The position numbers were made by a program, and so were the translations under genes. The notes beneath the pieces are model-generated. The model searched no databases and was not told the origin of the DNA. It was given only the letters and a program-made list of their open reading frames with translations. Positions 22,595 through 34,754 of a stretch of 64,000 bases of DNA are shown piece by piece (positions within the stretch are counted from its first letter, which is position 1; the number at the start of each line of letters is the position of its first letter). This DNA is from Crotalaria pallida (Eukaryota; Streptophyta; Magnoliopsida; Fabales; Fabaceae): positions 11,798,001-11,862,000 of the forward strand of contig CM075655.1 in the NCBI GenBank assembly GCA_037953625.1, written 5' to 3'.

Positions 22595-24215
22595 TGAAGA
22601 AACCGCAATTGGTGGTTGAAACAACTAAGGAACCCTAGGAACACACCTAGAAGGGGGGGTTGAATAGGTGTAAAAGAAACCTTGAAAGATTTTCGAACGA
22701 AACAAATCGAAACAATCAAAACAAATGATTTTTGCAAATTCTACAGCACTTAATCGATTAACCTGAAATTTAATCGATTAACCTGCAATTTAATCGAGTA
22801 CTAATCGATTAAACCTGAAAGTTCAAAATTCCTTAATCGATTAAACGAACACTTAATCGATTAAAACTATCAGAAACTGAAAAATCACTTTTCAATCGAA
22901 TACGAAAATCAATCAATCAATACATAAGATCAGAGATTCAGCAGAAACAATTAACACCTATATTCTTATTGATTTCCTAGTTATGAAAATGATTTTCCCT
23001 TTATCAATTTGAACAATAAAGATTCAATGCAATCAATTATGAAAATCAATCTTTCTCTAGGTTTTCAACCAAGAACACAATCAATGACTTGAATGTAAAG
23101 AGTTAAGGGTTTAGAGATACGACACAGTGATTTATCCTGGGTCACTTTCATCCGCTTGAAAGCTACATCCAGTCCCCTCTTCAACTAAGAGAGATTCTTC
23201 ACTATGAGGAATTAGAGTTCTCAAATTACAAGTAAATGCCTCACAAGACTCCCTTCTTGCTAGCCTACAAGAGATACCACACCCTTGCCTTGTAATCCTA
23301 TTGATCTTCTCTCTAATCTAACCTCTACCCCTTGTTGATAATCGACACAACAAGTCTTCAATTGCTTGATGATAATCCACACACCAAGGCTTCACTTTGC
23401 TTGATTCACAACCAAGACTTTCTTCTTCTCCAATGAGATTTGCTTGATGATAATCGACACACCAAGTCTTCTTGTTTGTTGTAGATGGCTTGCCTTCTTG
23501 CAAAGATTACAACACAATAGAAAAAACAATGACAATCCTATGAATCTCAATCAATAGCTATGACAATTCACAATAAGAGATTCAAAGGTTCTTGATCAAA
23601 GAATATGAAAAATATGAAAGCTTTGATCTTTGAAATTGAGAGAGAATAGAATGGCTTGATTCTTGTAAAATTGATTATGAAAATGTTCTCATTAATCACA
23701 AAGATTAGGAAAAGGTTTATATAGAATACCCAAAAGTTATAGCACTTAAAAACTGATTTTGAGAAGTAAAAATCGTATTTTGAAAAACCAGTTCAGCAGT
23801 GTTTAATCGATTAAATCTTAACTTAATCGAGTAATAATCGATTAAATATGTTCTTAATCGATTAAACATGTCTGATACTTGTTTAAAACTTGTTTTCTCA
23901 AAACCAAACCTTTCCTTTCAAACCTTTAAGCCACCTATTGATTCTAGGTTAAGTGAAAACTCAAATTATGATTTAATCATGACTATGATAGAGATTCACT
24001 ACCCTCTATTTACTCTACCCAAATAAAAGACCTAAGAAGCTTGAGAGGCAAAATATAAAACAATTACAATTACACTCAAACTATGTCTTCATGAGCTTGC
24101 TTTCTCTCTTCACTTGATGTTTGTTGTTGCTTGTTGAACTTGAAACTTGATTAACATCTTTGTAGCTTGTTCAAAACACTTTGTCATTATCAAAACATTC
24201 ATCATGGAACTAACA
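22595..24215 (-). mobile_element. Copia solo LTR (1621 bp)
   Basis: TSD CCATA flanks it at 22590-22594 and 24216-24220. The ends are TGAAGAAACC and GAACTAACA. It is a diverged relative of the LTRs at 26753-28439 and 30965-31691, sharing for example the GAAGGGGGGGTTGAATAGGTGT block. AATCGATT palindromes cluster at about 22749-22866 and 23812-23870. Confidence 0.85.
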
Positions 24216-25849
24216 CCATAATCACGTTCTCTTTCAACTCTTTATCTTTTTCCTTCGCTCATATCATCTTTCTCATTCGTTTCTTATAACTTTCTCATCA
24301 ATCTTAATGCACCGACTATTTCTTTCTCAATTCCTTCTCATATCTCTTATTCACATCTCTTTTCTTTTTCAGTCTCATGTCCTCATTATTATGATTTCAG
24401 GTCTCAGGGTAAAATCAAACATCTTTTAACAACTTAATTAAATTACTTCACATACTAAACTAACCAACAGTTCATGCATAGTAAACATCATATCATTTCA
24501 ACAAACATATTAACTATAGACAACACTTCGGTCTTAGCGACTTGTAGGGATAGCCCACAACAAACAAACAAACAAACACTCACTATCCCTCTTCCTCGCC
24601 TTAACGAGACTGGGGCCAACCTTTGAGATGATTGGACGCCTTAATATGTTGCCTACTACCACGACGTCTTAAGGGGAGCTTCTCTCTCACCTGGATGGCG
24701 ACACGTCTGAAAGCGTTCCAAGATTTCCCGTTGTTAGCTTGCTACGTTCCCTTCGCGTCCGATACCCGAACTAGACATTTTTCCCGTGCGTTAGAACGTT
24801 TCGATAAAATCTCAATTTGTTTTGAAAACTCTTTGAAACAGTCTTTTATTAAAACAAATCCATTCTTTTAGTTTGAAAACACTCTGGTTATAAAGTCAAT
24901 GTTTTTATGTTTTAAAACAGAATATGAAAACCCAAGAAGATACAATTTTAAAACCATACTTGGAAAATCTTTTAAGACACAAAATCGAAGAAGATAAAAT
25001 GTCCAAATTAATTGGAGTTATTTTAAATCATATTTTTAAATAAAACAATTTCAATTTCTTTAAAATTCAAACATATAATTTTCACAAATACAGTTCACAA
25101 ATAGTAAAACAAAGTCAGTTCAACAGCATCAGCAGCATACACAATTTTTCTGAACACACACACAACTCACATAAGGCAAACCACACCTCAATCATTCAAA
25201 ACCAATCAATTAAATTCTAATATAAATAGATTAGCTAGATTAGATTTAAGAAAATGATTTAAATTAGTCTCTTAATTATCTCAGCCAAAACCGAATCGCA
25301 CATGGTCCTTATTTGCTAATTACAAATAAATTTTAAAACTAAAAGTCATTGATTTAATACCATAAAAATTCGTTTCTCATAATCAAATTAAGTCATATAT
25401 ATATATATATATATATTGAAATTAAAACCCAAAAGATAAAAGAAAGACACACACATCATGCTCATTAAGCATACAACATCATGTACCTAGGACATAGCTA
25501 TAATCAAAAGTCATTTCATGAAAACAATTTTCTAACTTCATATATATACTTTGGCCAAATCATGGTTTTGCAAAGATTTAATGCACAAGGAGCATATAAA
25601 TTCATGAAATCATTTTCCTTATTTTAATCTAGAAACCGTGAGCATACAATAGGGAGATTATAAATTTTAAATTTCTTTTCAATACTCAAATCAAGACAAT
25701 TAGTTAAACCACAAAGCATTCCAAAGATTCACATACTTTTTCTCTCAAAGCTTAATCATGGCATGCAAACTCTTTAAAAAACTCTTATATTTAATTAGTC
25801 TCATTATGCATGTACTCTAAATAAGGAACAAAACCTAGCTACCTATTTC

Positions 25850-26650
25850 TCCTAGGATGGCCGAATCTAATGATGCAAGGAAACAAGGTTTTCATACATT
25901 TTTCAACACGCATGGATCACAAAAGTCAAAGCACTTCATGTAAGGGTTTCAAGGCTATGTTTCAAAACAACACACCACCTTTCACACCTAAACCAATACG
26001 AGTTCATCATTCTTCTTAAAACAAAGCAAAGATTAAATTTTACTTCATGGAATAACATGCATGAACCTTTTTATAAAATAACAGCATAGATTTCATTATT
26101 CATTGGATATGGCCGAATGATCCTAAAAACAAAATATGCACATAATCACACACTTAGTTCCAATTAAGGTTACACTTGAAAAATCATTGTAAAACTTGAT
26201 TCCTTTAAATTTTCCTTTAAGACCGAGACATATATCAAAGAGAACAGGATCTTTCCTTTAAAAAAATTGACATGCATGTGTTTAAAATCACTAGATCTAA
26301 TCTTAGCACAAACATGCATTAACTTTTTATAAAGAAAGAGGACATAGATCTTAATTAACTTAACATGGCCGAAAGGCCTCCTAAAAATATAAATGCCTAT
26401 AATCGAATACTAGGTCAATTGATGCAATTGAGAAATCACTTTAGTTATTCAAACTCAAACAATTAACACACAAAGGAAATGAAAATTATTTAAGAAAGAT
26501 TTGTTTCAAAACCGAATGGGACATGAAAATTGTTTCCAAGTTTTTTAATCAAAAATTTAGACTTTTACATGCTTGAAATCTATAGATCCATCAATAATTC
26601 ATGCATGCAAAGCAAAATGAAGCTAGCTTGACCCTTATAAAGGCAAAACC
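25850..26650. repeat. Degenerate tandem repeat of about 255 bp in the gypsy LTR
   Basis: Segments with ATGGCCGAA followed by CTAAAAA recur near 25858, 26110 and 26366, with accompanying similar upstream (GCATG... TTTTTATAAA) and downstream parts. Three or more diverged units are visible. Confidence 0.6.
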
Positions 26651-26752
26651 GAGAAGAAGACATGTACAAATCAAAGATCCAAGCTTTTCAAGCACAAATA
26701 TTCAAGATCAATACACACACATAACATGCAAGCCATTTAGATCATAAGTTCA

Positions 26753-28439
26753 TGTTAAAAACTACAATCGGTGGGTGAAATAACTAGGAGACACTAGGAG
26801 AACACCTAGAAGGGGGGGTTGAATAGGTGTTAGAGAAACCTTGAAAGATTTTCGAAAGAAACAAATCGAAACGATTAAACAAAATGATTTTTACAAAAAT
26901 GTACTGATTAATCGATTAACTTCAGTACTAATCGATTAATGCCGAAGCTTACTTTCAAACTAATCGATTAACTAAGGTACTAATCGATTAATGCCGAAAG
27001 CAACTTAAAAATTAATCGATTAACAATTAACTTAATCGATTAATCTGAACAGTATCTGAAAAATATCTTTTCAATCAAATACGAAAATCAATCAATTAAC
27101 ACATAAGATCAGAGATAAAGCGGAATTGATTAACACCAATATTCTTATTGATTACCTAGGTTATGAAAATAATTTTCCCCAAATCAATTTGCACAATTAA
27201 GATTCAATTCAATCAATTATGAAAATCAATCTTTTCTAGGTTTTCAACCAAGACCAATATTGAAATGACTTGAATGTAAAGAGTTAAGAGTTTAGAGATA
27301 CGACACAGTGATTTATCTTGGTTCACTTTCATCCACTTGAAAGCTACATCCAGTCCCCTCTTCAACCAAGAGAGATTCTTCACTATGAGGAATTAGAGTT
27401 CTCAAATTACAAGTAAATGCCTCTCAAGACTCCCTTCTTGATAGCCTACAAGAGATACCACACCCTTGCCTTGCAATCCTATTGAATCTAATCTAACCTC
27501 TAACCTTGCTTGTCAATTCCCCTCAACAAGACTTCCAATTGCTTTGAGATTCTTCAAAGACTTTCACTTGCTTGATGATGCCTCACACCAAGACTTCCAA
27601 TTTGCTTGTTAACACAACAAGACTTCCAAATGCTTGTTTGCTTGATTCACAACCAAGACTTCCTTTGTTGTAGATAGCTTGCCTTCTTTGCAATGATTAC
27701 AACTCAAATGAAAAAAAAAATAACAATCCTATGAATCTCTTTCAATAGCTATGAAAATATCAACAAAAGAGATTCAAAGATTCTTGATCAAAGAATGTAA
27801 AAGTTAAAAGCTTTGATCTATGAAATTGAGAGAGAATAGTGTGGCTTGATCTTAGTAAAAATGTGTATGAAAATGATTCTAGATTATCACAATGATTAGG
27901 AAAAGGTTTATATAGAATACCCAAAAGTTAGAAAACAATAGAAATTGATTTTGCCTTGAAAAGCTTATTTTAAAAACTGATTCTGCACGTGTTAATCGAT
28001 TAACACATGGCTTAATCGATTAACCACTGTAACATGTATGTTAATCGATTAACCCTAACACATTAATCGATTAGTCACTGCTAAATTCAATTAAAAACTT
28101 GTTTTCTCAAAACTAAACCTTTTCTTTCAAACCTTTAAGCCACCTATTAATTTTAGGTTAAGTGAATACTCAAATTATGATAAAATCATGACCTTGATAG
28201 AGATTCACTACCCTCTAATGACTCTACCCAAACTCATTAAAATAAAAGACTTGAGAGGCTAAAGATATTACAATAAAACACAAACTAAGTCTTCATGAGC
28301 TTGCTTTCTCTTCATCAATGTTGAGTGTTGATTGTTTGTTGAACTTTTTCAAACTTTAAGCTTGATCAAACCATTTGTAGCTTGTTCAAAACCTTTGTCA
28401 ACCTTTGTCATTATCAAAACCTTCTCACTGGATCTAACA
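26753..28439 (-). repeat. 3' LTR (1687 bp) of gag-only copia element
   Basis: On the minus strand it begins TGTTAGATCC and ends GTTTTTAACA. The left 727 bp matches 30965-31691 nearly base for base. AATCGATT palindromes lie at 26908-27045 and 27992-28075. Confidence 0.88.
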
Positions 28440-28455
28440 ATCTCCCCCTTTTTTA
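28440..28455 (-). promoter_or_regulatory. Polypurine tract of gag-only copia element
   Basis: AAAAAAGGGGGAGAT abuts the LTR start TGTTAGATCC on the minus strand, the same type as in copia-B. Confidence 0.85.
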
Positions 28456-28679
28456 AAATGACAAACCATGTTTTGAAATTGTTTGAAGTTCTTTGAAGTT
28501 GTTGATACTTGAACCATTTTAGCACTTGGTGAGATTCTTGCTCCCCCTCAATAAATGCTTTTGACATTTGAAATCAAATTGAGATAAGCTTGATTCTCCC
28601 CCTATCTTCAACAACTTTGCTCAACCTATATAAAAACAAACAAAACAACCTCTTCTCCCCCTTTTGGCATTATCAAAAA

Positions 28680-29010
28680 AAATAATATATACCAATTGAA
28701 ATATAAAATTCTAAGCCAAAATAAGAGATAGTCAATGATCATTTCTTCACAACATTGATATCAATTGTAAAACTAATGAAATATACTTTGAAATGTGATA
28801 CCAATTGGCAAGAAATATGACAATGAAATATACCAATTGTAACTAAAAAGTCATCATATCACTTAACAAAGTAAGATATCAATTGTAAAGAAATATTATA
28901 AAATCAATAATAGCATGATAAACATCTAATGATCACATAATGATACCAATTGAGATTATAAAGAAGTAATACCAATTGTGAAAATCCAACAATATCAATT
29001 GTACCAATTT
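28680..29010. repeat. CAATTG palindrome cluster in 3' noncoding region
   Basis: About eight copies of ATACCAATTG or ATATCAATTG occur in 320 bp between gag and the polypurine tract, at irregular 30-50 bp spacing in AT-rich sequence. No ORF is present. Confidence 0.75.
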
Positions 29011-29095
29011 GTAGGACTTCTTTTGAGAATTGAAGAAGCAAATCAAAGAATAACACTTGTAGGTCCTTTGCTCTTCAATCATACCTACAAAACAA

Positions 29096-30894
29096 TCATG
29101 CTTTGCCTTTTGGTATCCAAATGGTTTTGGATCCATTTTTGTTAGTTAAGGGACTCTCACCCTTCTTAACCCAAACAAAATTTCCTTTAGGTATACCATG
29201 CACTTTAATATAACACACATTTGAAGTATGTCCATGAGTGCCACAATAGAAACATGCTGGTGCATTTGAAAAATCAACTTTAGAAAAATCAACAACATTT
29301 CTATGAGACTTACTCTTAGCATTAGTATAACCCAAACCAAACTTGTTTGAATTTTCTCTTTGAAAATTTAACAATGTGCGCAATTTAATATCACCATTTG
29401 TGAAACTTGCAAGCTTATTTTTCAAAATAGCATTTTCATCTTTAAGTAACTTGAAATTTTCACAATCAACCACAATATTCAATCTACTAGCACAATCACA
29501 AGAAGAACTAGCATAAATGAGATCAAGAGTTTCATTTTGAAGATTAAGCTCATCAACTTGTTTTTGAAGTTCTAAAATCTCTTGTTGATGTTTCAAAATG
29601 AGCTTCTTCCTTTCAATGTTTTTCAAAGCTAGTTTCTTAAGATGTTCATGCATTTCTTCATAAGCATTATAAAAATTTCATACTTGGAAGAAATTTCGGA
29701 TTTAGTTTCACTTACATCACTTTCATCACTTTCGTCGCTTTGTTCACTTGATTCATCATTTGAACTTTCCTCTTCATTTACTAGAGCTATCAAGTTGAGA
29801 CAAGCGGCTTCTTCATCATCCGAAGAACTATTTGATATGCTTTTCTTGTCTTCTTCATCATCACTATTCCAAACTATGTATGCCCTTTTGTGTTTTGCAT
29901 TTTTCTTCTCTTTCTCCTTCTTCTTGAGATACTTAGAGCATGCATACTTGAGATGGCCGGGCTTTCCACATTCATGGCAAACTACTCCTTCTTTTGTTGT
30001 CTTGGTCTTGTAGTGTGGGGAATTCTTCTCTTTACTTTTGTCTTTGATCAACCTTCCTTTTCTCCTTAGAAGCTTGTTAAATTTTCTTAGTAGAAGTTTC
30101 ATGTCCTCTTCATCAATGTCTGAATCGGAATCTTCATTATCATCATTATCGGAACTCTCTTCTTTTTGATATGACCTTTGAGCTTTAAGAGCGATTCCTT
30201 TTCTTTCTTTGTTCTTGTCCGATTCTTCATGCAAATGCAAACGTTCAAGCTCCATTTCATGTTCTTGAAGCTTTCCGAAAAGTGTTGCTAAGTCCATGTT
30301 GTCCAAGTCCTTTGATTCAACAATTGCGGTAACCTTAGGTTGCCATTCCCTACTTAGACATCTTAAAACTTTGTTAACAAGTTCACAATTCAAGAAAGTT
30401 TTTCCAAGAGCAATGAGATGATTAACAATATGTGTAAAACGTTTTTGCATAATACATATAGATTCATTTGGCAACATACAAAACAATTCATATTCATGCA
30501 TCAAAGAATTTAATCTAGCACGCCTAACTTCACTAGTGCCTTCATGTGTGACTAGCAAGGTGTCCCACATTTCTTTGGCATTAAGACATTGGGAGACTCT
30601 AAAGAACTCATCATAAGATAGAGCGGAGGTGATGATATTCTTAGCTTTTAAATCATATTGAATTTTCTTTTTATCATCATCGGTCCACTTATCTTTGGGG
30701 ACTAATTGAGATACACCTTCTACTTGTTTTGAGGGAATATGAGGACCATTCTCAATGGCTTCCCAAATGTTCATGTCTATGGCTTCTATAAAAATTCTCA
30801 TCCTAACTTTCCAATAAGCATAACCCTGTCCACCAAACATAGGAGGGCGGCTAATTGAAGCACCTTCACCACCAAAGGGATTCGTAGAACCCAT
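29096..30894 (-). pseudogene. gag: Copia Gag of the gag-only element (one frameshift)
   Basis: The ATG at 30894 opens MGSTNPFGGEGASISRPP and runs 421 codons. It has the copia gag core (YAYWKVRMRIFIEAIDMNIW, MWDTLLVTHEG, EYELFCMLPNE), knuckle CHECGKPGHLKYAC and an acidic Ser-rich stretch. Near 29670 a frameshift leads to a stop. The other frame then carries the remainder: a Glu/Lys/Gln-rich probable coiled coil, a second knuckle CFYCGTHGHTSNVC, and an end at IWIPKGKA (29096). The IWIPK-type end matches the gag end of copia-A and copia-B, so gag is complete and nothing of pol follows. Confidence 0.9.
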
Positions 30895-30950
30895 TGTAGT
30901 TTCCTCAAGGATCTTAACGAAAAAGCTCTATGCTAGTGTCTTTCGACCGA

Positions 30951-30962
30951 GCTCTGATACCA
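30951..30962 (-). promoter_or_regulatory. Primer-binding site of gag-only copia element
   Basis: TGGTATCAGAGC on the minus strand, two bases inside the LTR end TTAACA. Initiator tRNA-Met type. Confidence 0.9.
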
Positions 30963-30964
30963 AT

Positions 30965-31691
30965 TGTTAAAAACTACAATCGGTGGGTGAAATAACTAGG
31001 AGACACTAGGAGAACACCTAGAAGGGGGGGTTGAATAGGTGTTAGAGAAACCTTGAAAGATTTTCGAAAGAAACAAATCGAAACGATTAAAACAAAATGA
31101 TTTTTACAAAAATGTACTGATTAATCGATTAACTTCAGTACTAATCGATTAATGCCGAAGCTTACTTTCAAACTAATCGATTAACTAAGGTACTAATCGA
31201 TTAATGCCGAAAGAAACTTAAAAATTAATCGATTAACAATTAACTTAATCGATTAATCTGAACAGTATCTGAAAAATAACTTTTCAATCAAATACGAAAA
31301 TCAATCAATTAACACATAAGATCAGAGATAAAGCGGAATTGATTAACACCAATATTCTTATTGATTACCTAGGTTATGAAAATGATTTTCCCCAAATCAA
31401 TTTGCACAATTAAGATTCAATTCAATCAATTATGAAAATCAATCTTTTCTAGGTTTTCAACCAAGAACAATATTGAAATGACTTGAATGTAAAGAGTTAA
31501 GAGTTTAGAGATACGACACAGTGATTTATCCTGGTTCACTTTCATCCACTTGAAAGCTACATCCAGTCCCCTCTTCAACCAAGAGAGATTCTTCACTATG
31601 AGGAATTAGAGTTCTCAAATTACAAGTAAATGCCTCTCAAGACTCCCTTCTTGATAGCCTACAAGAGATACCACACCCTTGCCTTGCAATC
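30965..31691 (-). repeat. Truncated 5' LTR of gag-only copia element
   Basis: It matches 26753-27479 until CCTTGCAATC and then changes abruptly to gypsy LTR sequence. About 960 bp, including the U3 promoter, is missing, so the copy cannot be transcribed from its own full LTR. Confidence 0.85.
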
Positions 31692-32048
31692 AACTTGGAA
31701 GTGATAATGCAATTAATTCACAAATCTTTTTCACACAATTAATTTTACACACCAAACAGTACACTTATTGAATCAAGCACTCATAAAATTCCAAGCCAAA
31801 CCATTAAATTCCTTTTCTTCAAAAATCATCCTTTAATAAAATAACCATTTAGCAAAGCATTTTCTTTTCAACAAAATCATTCACTTTTCATTTATAAAAA
31901 CATTTTGTTCATAAAAATCCTTGAAAACCATCACTTTATTCCCTCTTGGGTAAAATATTTTTCTGAAAACCTTTTGTAAAACAGACCTCCAGGCTTATTT
32001 TTATCAAAATTCGTTCACGCACGTACGGGAAAAATGCTGGGTGTTACA

Positions 32049-32490
32049 CAAGCTTGATCGTAAAAGCACTAGTGGTACTTGCCATTTATTGGGGAGTTCA
32101 TTAGTGTCATGGTTTTCTAAAAAGCAAGCTTGTGTTGCTCTTTCTACCGCCTAAGCGGAATATATCACATCTGGTAGTTGTTGTGCTCAACTGTTATGGA
32201 TGAAACAACAATTATCGGATTTTGGTCTAAAACTTGAAAGTATTCCTATTAAATGCGATAATACGAGTGCCATCAATTGGACTAAGAATCCGGTTTATCA
32301 TTCAAGAACCCAACATATCGAAATAAGACATCATTTTCTAAGAGATCATGTGCAAAAAGGTGATTGCACAATTGAATTTGTAAGTACTTCAAATCAATTA
32401 GCTGACATTTTTACAAAACCTCTTCCAAGAGATACTTTTTATCATATAAGAAGAGAACTTGGCATTTTGGATGAATTAAGTATAAGCTAA
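32049..32490 (+). pseudogene. pol: copia-A Pol, C-terminal part of RNase H
   Basis: The frame continues KLDRKSTSGTCHLLGSSLVS, then STA-stop-AEYI (TAA at 32152 replaces the Glu codon of copia-B, at a residue in the conserved TAEAEY motif). It runs on through KCDNTSAINWTKNPVYHSR and QLADIFTKPLPRDTFYHIR to a stop at 32488-32490. It completes copia-A Pol. Confidence 0.92.
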
Positions 32491-33305
32491 TTGATTTGTT
32501 TGTGCATTTTTTGATAGTCAACAAAAATATGTCTCATTTTTTATTTATGTTCCCTGTTTGATGTTGTCGTTTTTGACATGCTTATGTATATGGACTGACT
32601 ATGAGTGATTCATTTGATTTCCAAGTAACTTTAAGATTTACGAAGTCAAATTTGTGAAAATATGTTCAAAACTGCATTAAAATTTCGTATCTGTTAAAAA
32701 TACTCGAGTCATACTCGAGTAGTTTTATTCATCTGAAAATCAATTTTAATTGGAAAAGTTTTTTTGCCATATCTGATGAAAATACTTGAGTATTAATCGA
32801 AATACTCGAGTATTGGGCTTCACAGCAAGTTTTCCACCCAGGCGTGCTAATCAGCGCGCTCAGGCACACGCACCTATACTCGAGTATTACTCGAGTCGTT
32901 TTTTTAAGCGTAACTTGAGCTGGTGCGCAAAGGCGCATCACTGGGCCAGGGAATACTCGCGTACGCTTCCGAGACGCGAGTCGTTCATCAAAAAATACTC
33001 GAGTACTACTCGAGTATTTGCATCAGATATAAGCAATTTTGGCTGCTGTAGTTTCATTTTTTCGAACTCCTCTTTTCTTCTCACTTTTTCGAACTCCTCT
33101 TTTCTTCTCACTCGGTTTCTCTCAACTTTCTCACTAAAATTCGTTTTCAAGTCAAATTTTCACTCAAAATCAGTAGAACATCATCATCTTTCTTCTCTTT
33201 GACCATTATTTCAACTCATTTTCGCGATTTTCATCTTCAAATCCGAAAATCCCTTTCAAAACCCTAACTCCACAAAAACCCATTTTTACTCAAATTTTTG
33301 CTCAA
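32491..33305 (+). other. copia-A noncoding spacer between pol and the third ORF
   Basis: No gene is seen. About seven exact or near ACTCGAGT palindromes lie between 32700 and 33020, some in GC-rich contexts with CTCGCGTACG variants. A duplicated 25-bp block (TTTTTCGAACTCCTCTTTTC, in part) lies near 33056 and 33087. No polypurine tract or LTR start is present, so the element continues past this point. Confidence 0.7.
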
Positions 33306-33367
33306 ATGGCTTCATCTTCTCGTCAAGGCAAACGTGTAAGGAGGGTGGCATCATCTGAAGAGTATGA
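33306..33367 (+). pseudogene. copia-A third ORF, first 20 codons
   Basis: ATG at 33306 opens MASSSRQGKRVRRVASSEEY. It is cut after TATGA by the insertion 33368-63010. When one TSD copy is removed the frame continues in phase at 63016. The basic, Ser-rich start is typical of N termini of this family in plants (inference). Confidence 0.75.
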
Positions 33368-33436
33368 TGTAACACCCCGATTTTCTTAATATAAAAATAT
33401 AAGGGAATAAAAATTTAGGAAATCAATAATAAACTT

Positions 33437-34734
33437 TGTTGATACCTCAATATTTGGTAGCCCAAATCATAAGGCCCAAATCACGTAAGGGCCCAGGAGT
33501 TGTCAAACAAAAAGCAAAGTATTAAAGATGCTGAGAAAGGCGCGCCAACCCCAGGAATTGCCCAAGGTGACACACGCCCAAGGCGACGATCACCAAGGCG
33601 ACCATTCTCGATAAGACATCCAGAGCAAAGAGCGAAGCATGTTGACGGCAAGGAATGCCATGTGCTATCTCAAGGCGCCCCAGATGCCACGAAAAACCGA
33701 AGAGAATATCGTAATAAGTAAAGGCGATCCGGGAGTAAGAGCCCGTGGAAGGCGCACTCATGACCAGCCGAGGGCGTCATAGCTATCCGAAGCTCTAGCG
33801 GCTTGCAGAAGAAGTCAAGAGAGAATCTTTTATCTATCCAAGGCAAAGCTAAGGGGAGTAAGACTTGGAGTCCTCTCCTTCCCCGTAATCATCAAATACC
33901 AAAGCCAAGAATGGCAAAGAAGACAAAACCACCGGAAAGATGCTCTGGACACATGATGTAGGCGGTCATTAACCAACGAACGAAGGGAAGCGAACAGAGA
34001 CCACTGGTCCAAGACACCACTATAAATAAAAGAAAGAAAAGAAAAGGAAGGCAGGACTCCGGGAGGGGGAGAAAGAGCCTCAGGGGGAAGAAACTCCCTA
34101 GAAGAGAACGGCGTCCCCCTAAGAGGTAAAAAGGCACCAGAGAAAAGGGGGAAACGACACAATATACACAATGTAAGAAAACACAGAGAAGCAGAGCCCC
34201 AAGAGCCACCCCCTCCCAAAGGCCGAGAAACGCCAGAAGGCAAGAGGAGCAATACCTCAAAGCAACCATAGTTGCAACACAGTACACACAATATACACAA
34301 AAGACTCAAAAGCTCCTCCCTCTGAGAAATGGAGAATTGCCATGAAGAAGCAAGAGGCAGAATAAACAACAAAGGAGGAACAGAAAAGGAGGAAAAGCCA
34401 GAAGGCGTGCGCCTCCAACAATCATCCTAGGAGCCAGGACGAGGAGGTCAGAATACCCGAAATGCCACAACCAACGACGGCTACAACACGGAGGGCGTAC
34501 AACAAAGAGGAAAGGAAGCTCCCCTTCTGAAACTACAATAACGTAAAAGGAGTGTAAAGCCAAAGCACACACTCCTTTCTCTGTAAAAGAAACCACAAAA
34601 GTGGGAGCCATTTCCTTGTATAAACCCCTCTGTACCTCATCTTGACATAATGGAAGCCTAAAGCTTCACGAAGTTTACGAACCCATTATCTCTTTTAATT
34701 AAATCATCATTATCGCACAAAGTGGTCCGAAACA
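33437..34734 (+). repeat. 5' LTR (1298 bp) of Ogre-like element
   Basis: TGTTGATACC...CCGAAACA. It has the same length as the right copy. Long minus-strand frames in it occur in both LTR copies but have no recognisable domain and I treat them as chance frames in GC-richer DNA. Confidence 0.92.
34021..34029 (+). promoter_or_regulatory. Probable LTR TATA box
   Basis: TATAAATAA follows CACCAC in the 5' LTR; the same site is at 55764-55772 in the 3' LTR. The transcription start would be about 30 bp downstream (inferred). Confidence 0.55.
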
Positions 34735-34736
34735 AT

Positions 34737-34754
34737 TGGCGACTCCGCTGGGGA
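34737..34754 (+). promoter_or_regulatory. Primer-binding site, tRNA-Arg type
   Basis: TGGCGACTCCGCTGGGGA begins two bases after the LTR. It differs from the TGGTATCAGAGC sites of every other element here and resembles the tRNA-Arg site described for Ogre/Tat elements. Confidence 0.75.

Larger units (their letters stand above)
26753..31691 (-). mobile_element. Gag-only Ty1/copia element (non-autonomous), right LTR truncated
   Basis: From right to left on the minus strand: truncated 5' LTR (30965-31691), PBS (30951-30962), gag (30894-29096), noncoding DNA with CAATTG palindromes, polypurine tract, and complete 3' LTR (26753-28439). There is no protease, integrase, RT or RNase H. The gag is related to that of copia-A and copia-B (same MGSxNxFGGEGASI start and two knuckles). 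The outer about 960 bp of the right LTR is missing at 31691, where gypsy LTR sequence continues, so the TSD is lost; a deletion after insertion is likely. Confidence 0.87.
20744..32048 (-). mobile_element. Gypsy-type solo LTR carrying two nested copia elements
   Basis: TSD CAAGC flanks the element (20739-20743, 32049-32053). The ends are TGTAACACCCCG and GGGTGTTACA. After removing the nested copia solo LTR and the gag-only copia element, about 4.7 kb of LTR sequence remains (20744-22594, 24221-26752, 31692-32048). Segments near 22035-22140 and 24620-24720 are similar to segments of the 3482-6956 LTR, so this is a longer relative of that family, minus strand. No gag, PBS or PPT of its own is visible. 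Bases 24221-26752 and 20744-22594 contain no gene. Confidence 0.8.

Noticed and set aside
28349..29136. Short minus-strand frames downstream of the copia gag as pol remnants
   Set aside because: No protease, integrase, RT or RNase H motif. The sequence is AT-rich, and the PPT and LTR follow directly.
33830..34372. 180-codon minus-strand frame in the Ogre-like LTR (also at 55573-56115)
   Set aside because: Present in both LTRs simply because the LTRs are copies. Leu/Ser/Cys-rich composition reflects the purine-rich + strand; no recognisable domain.
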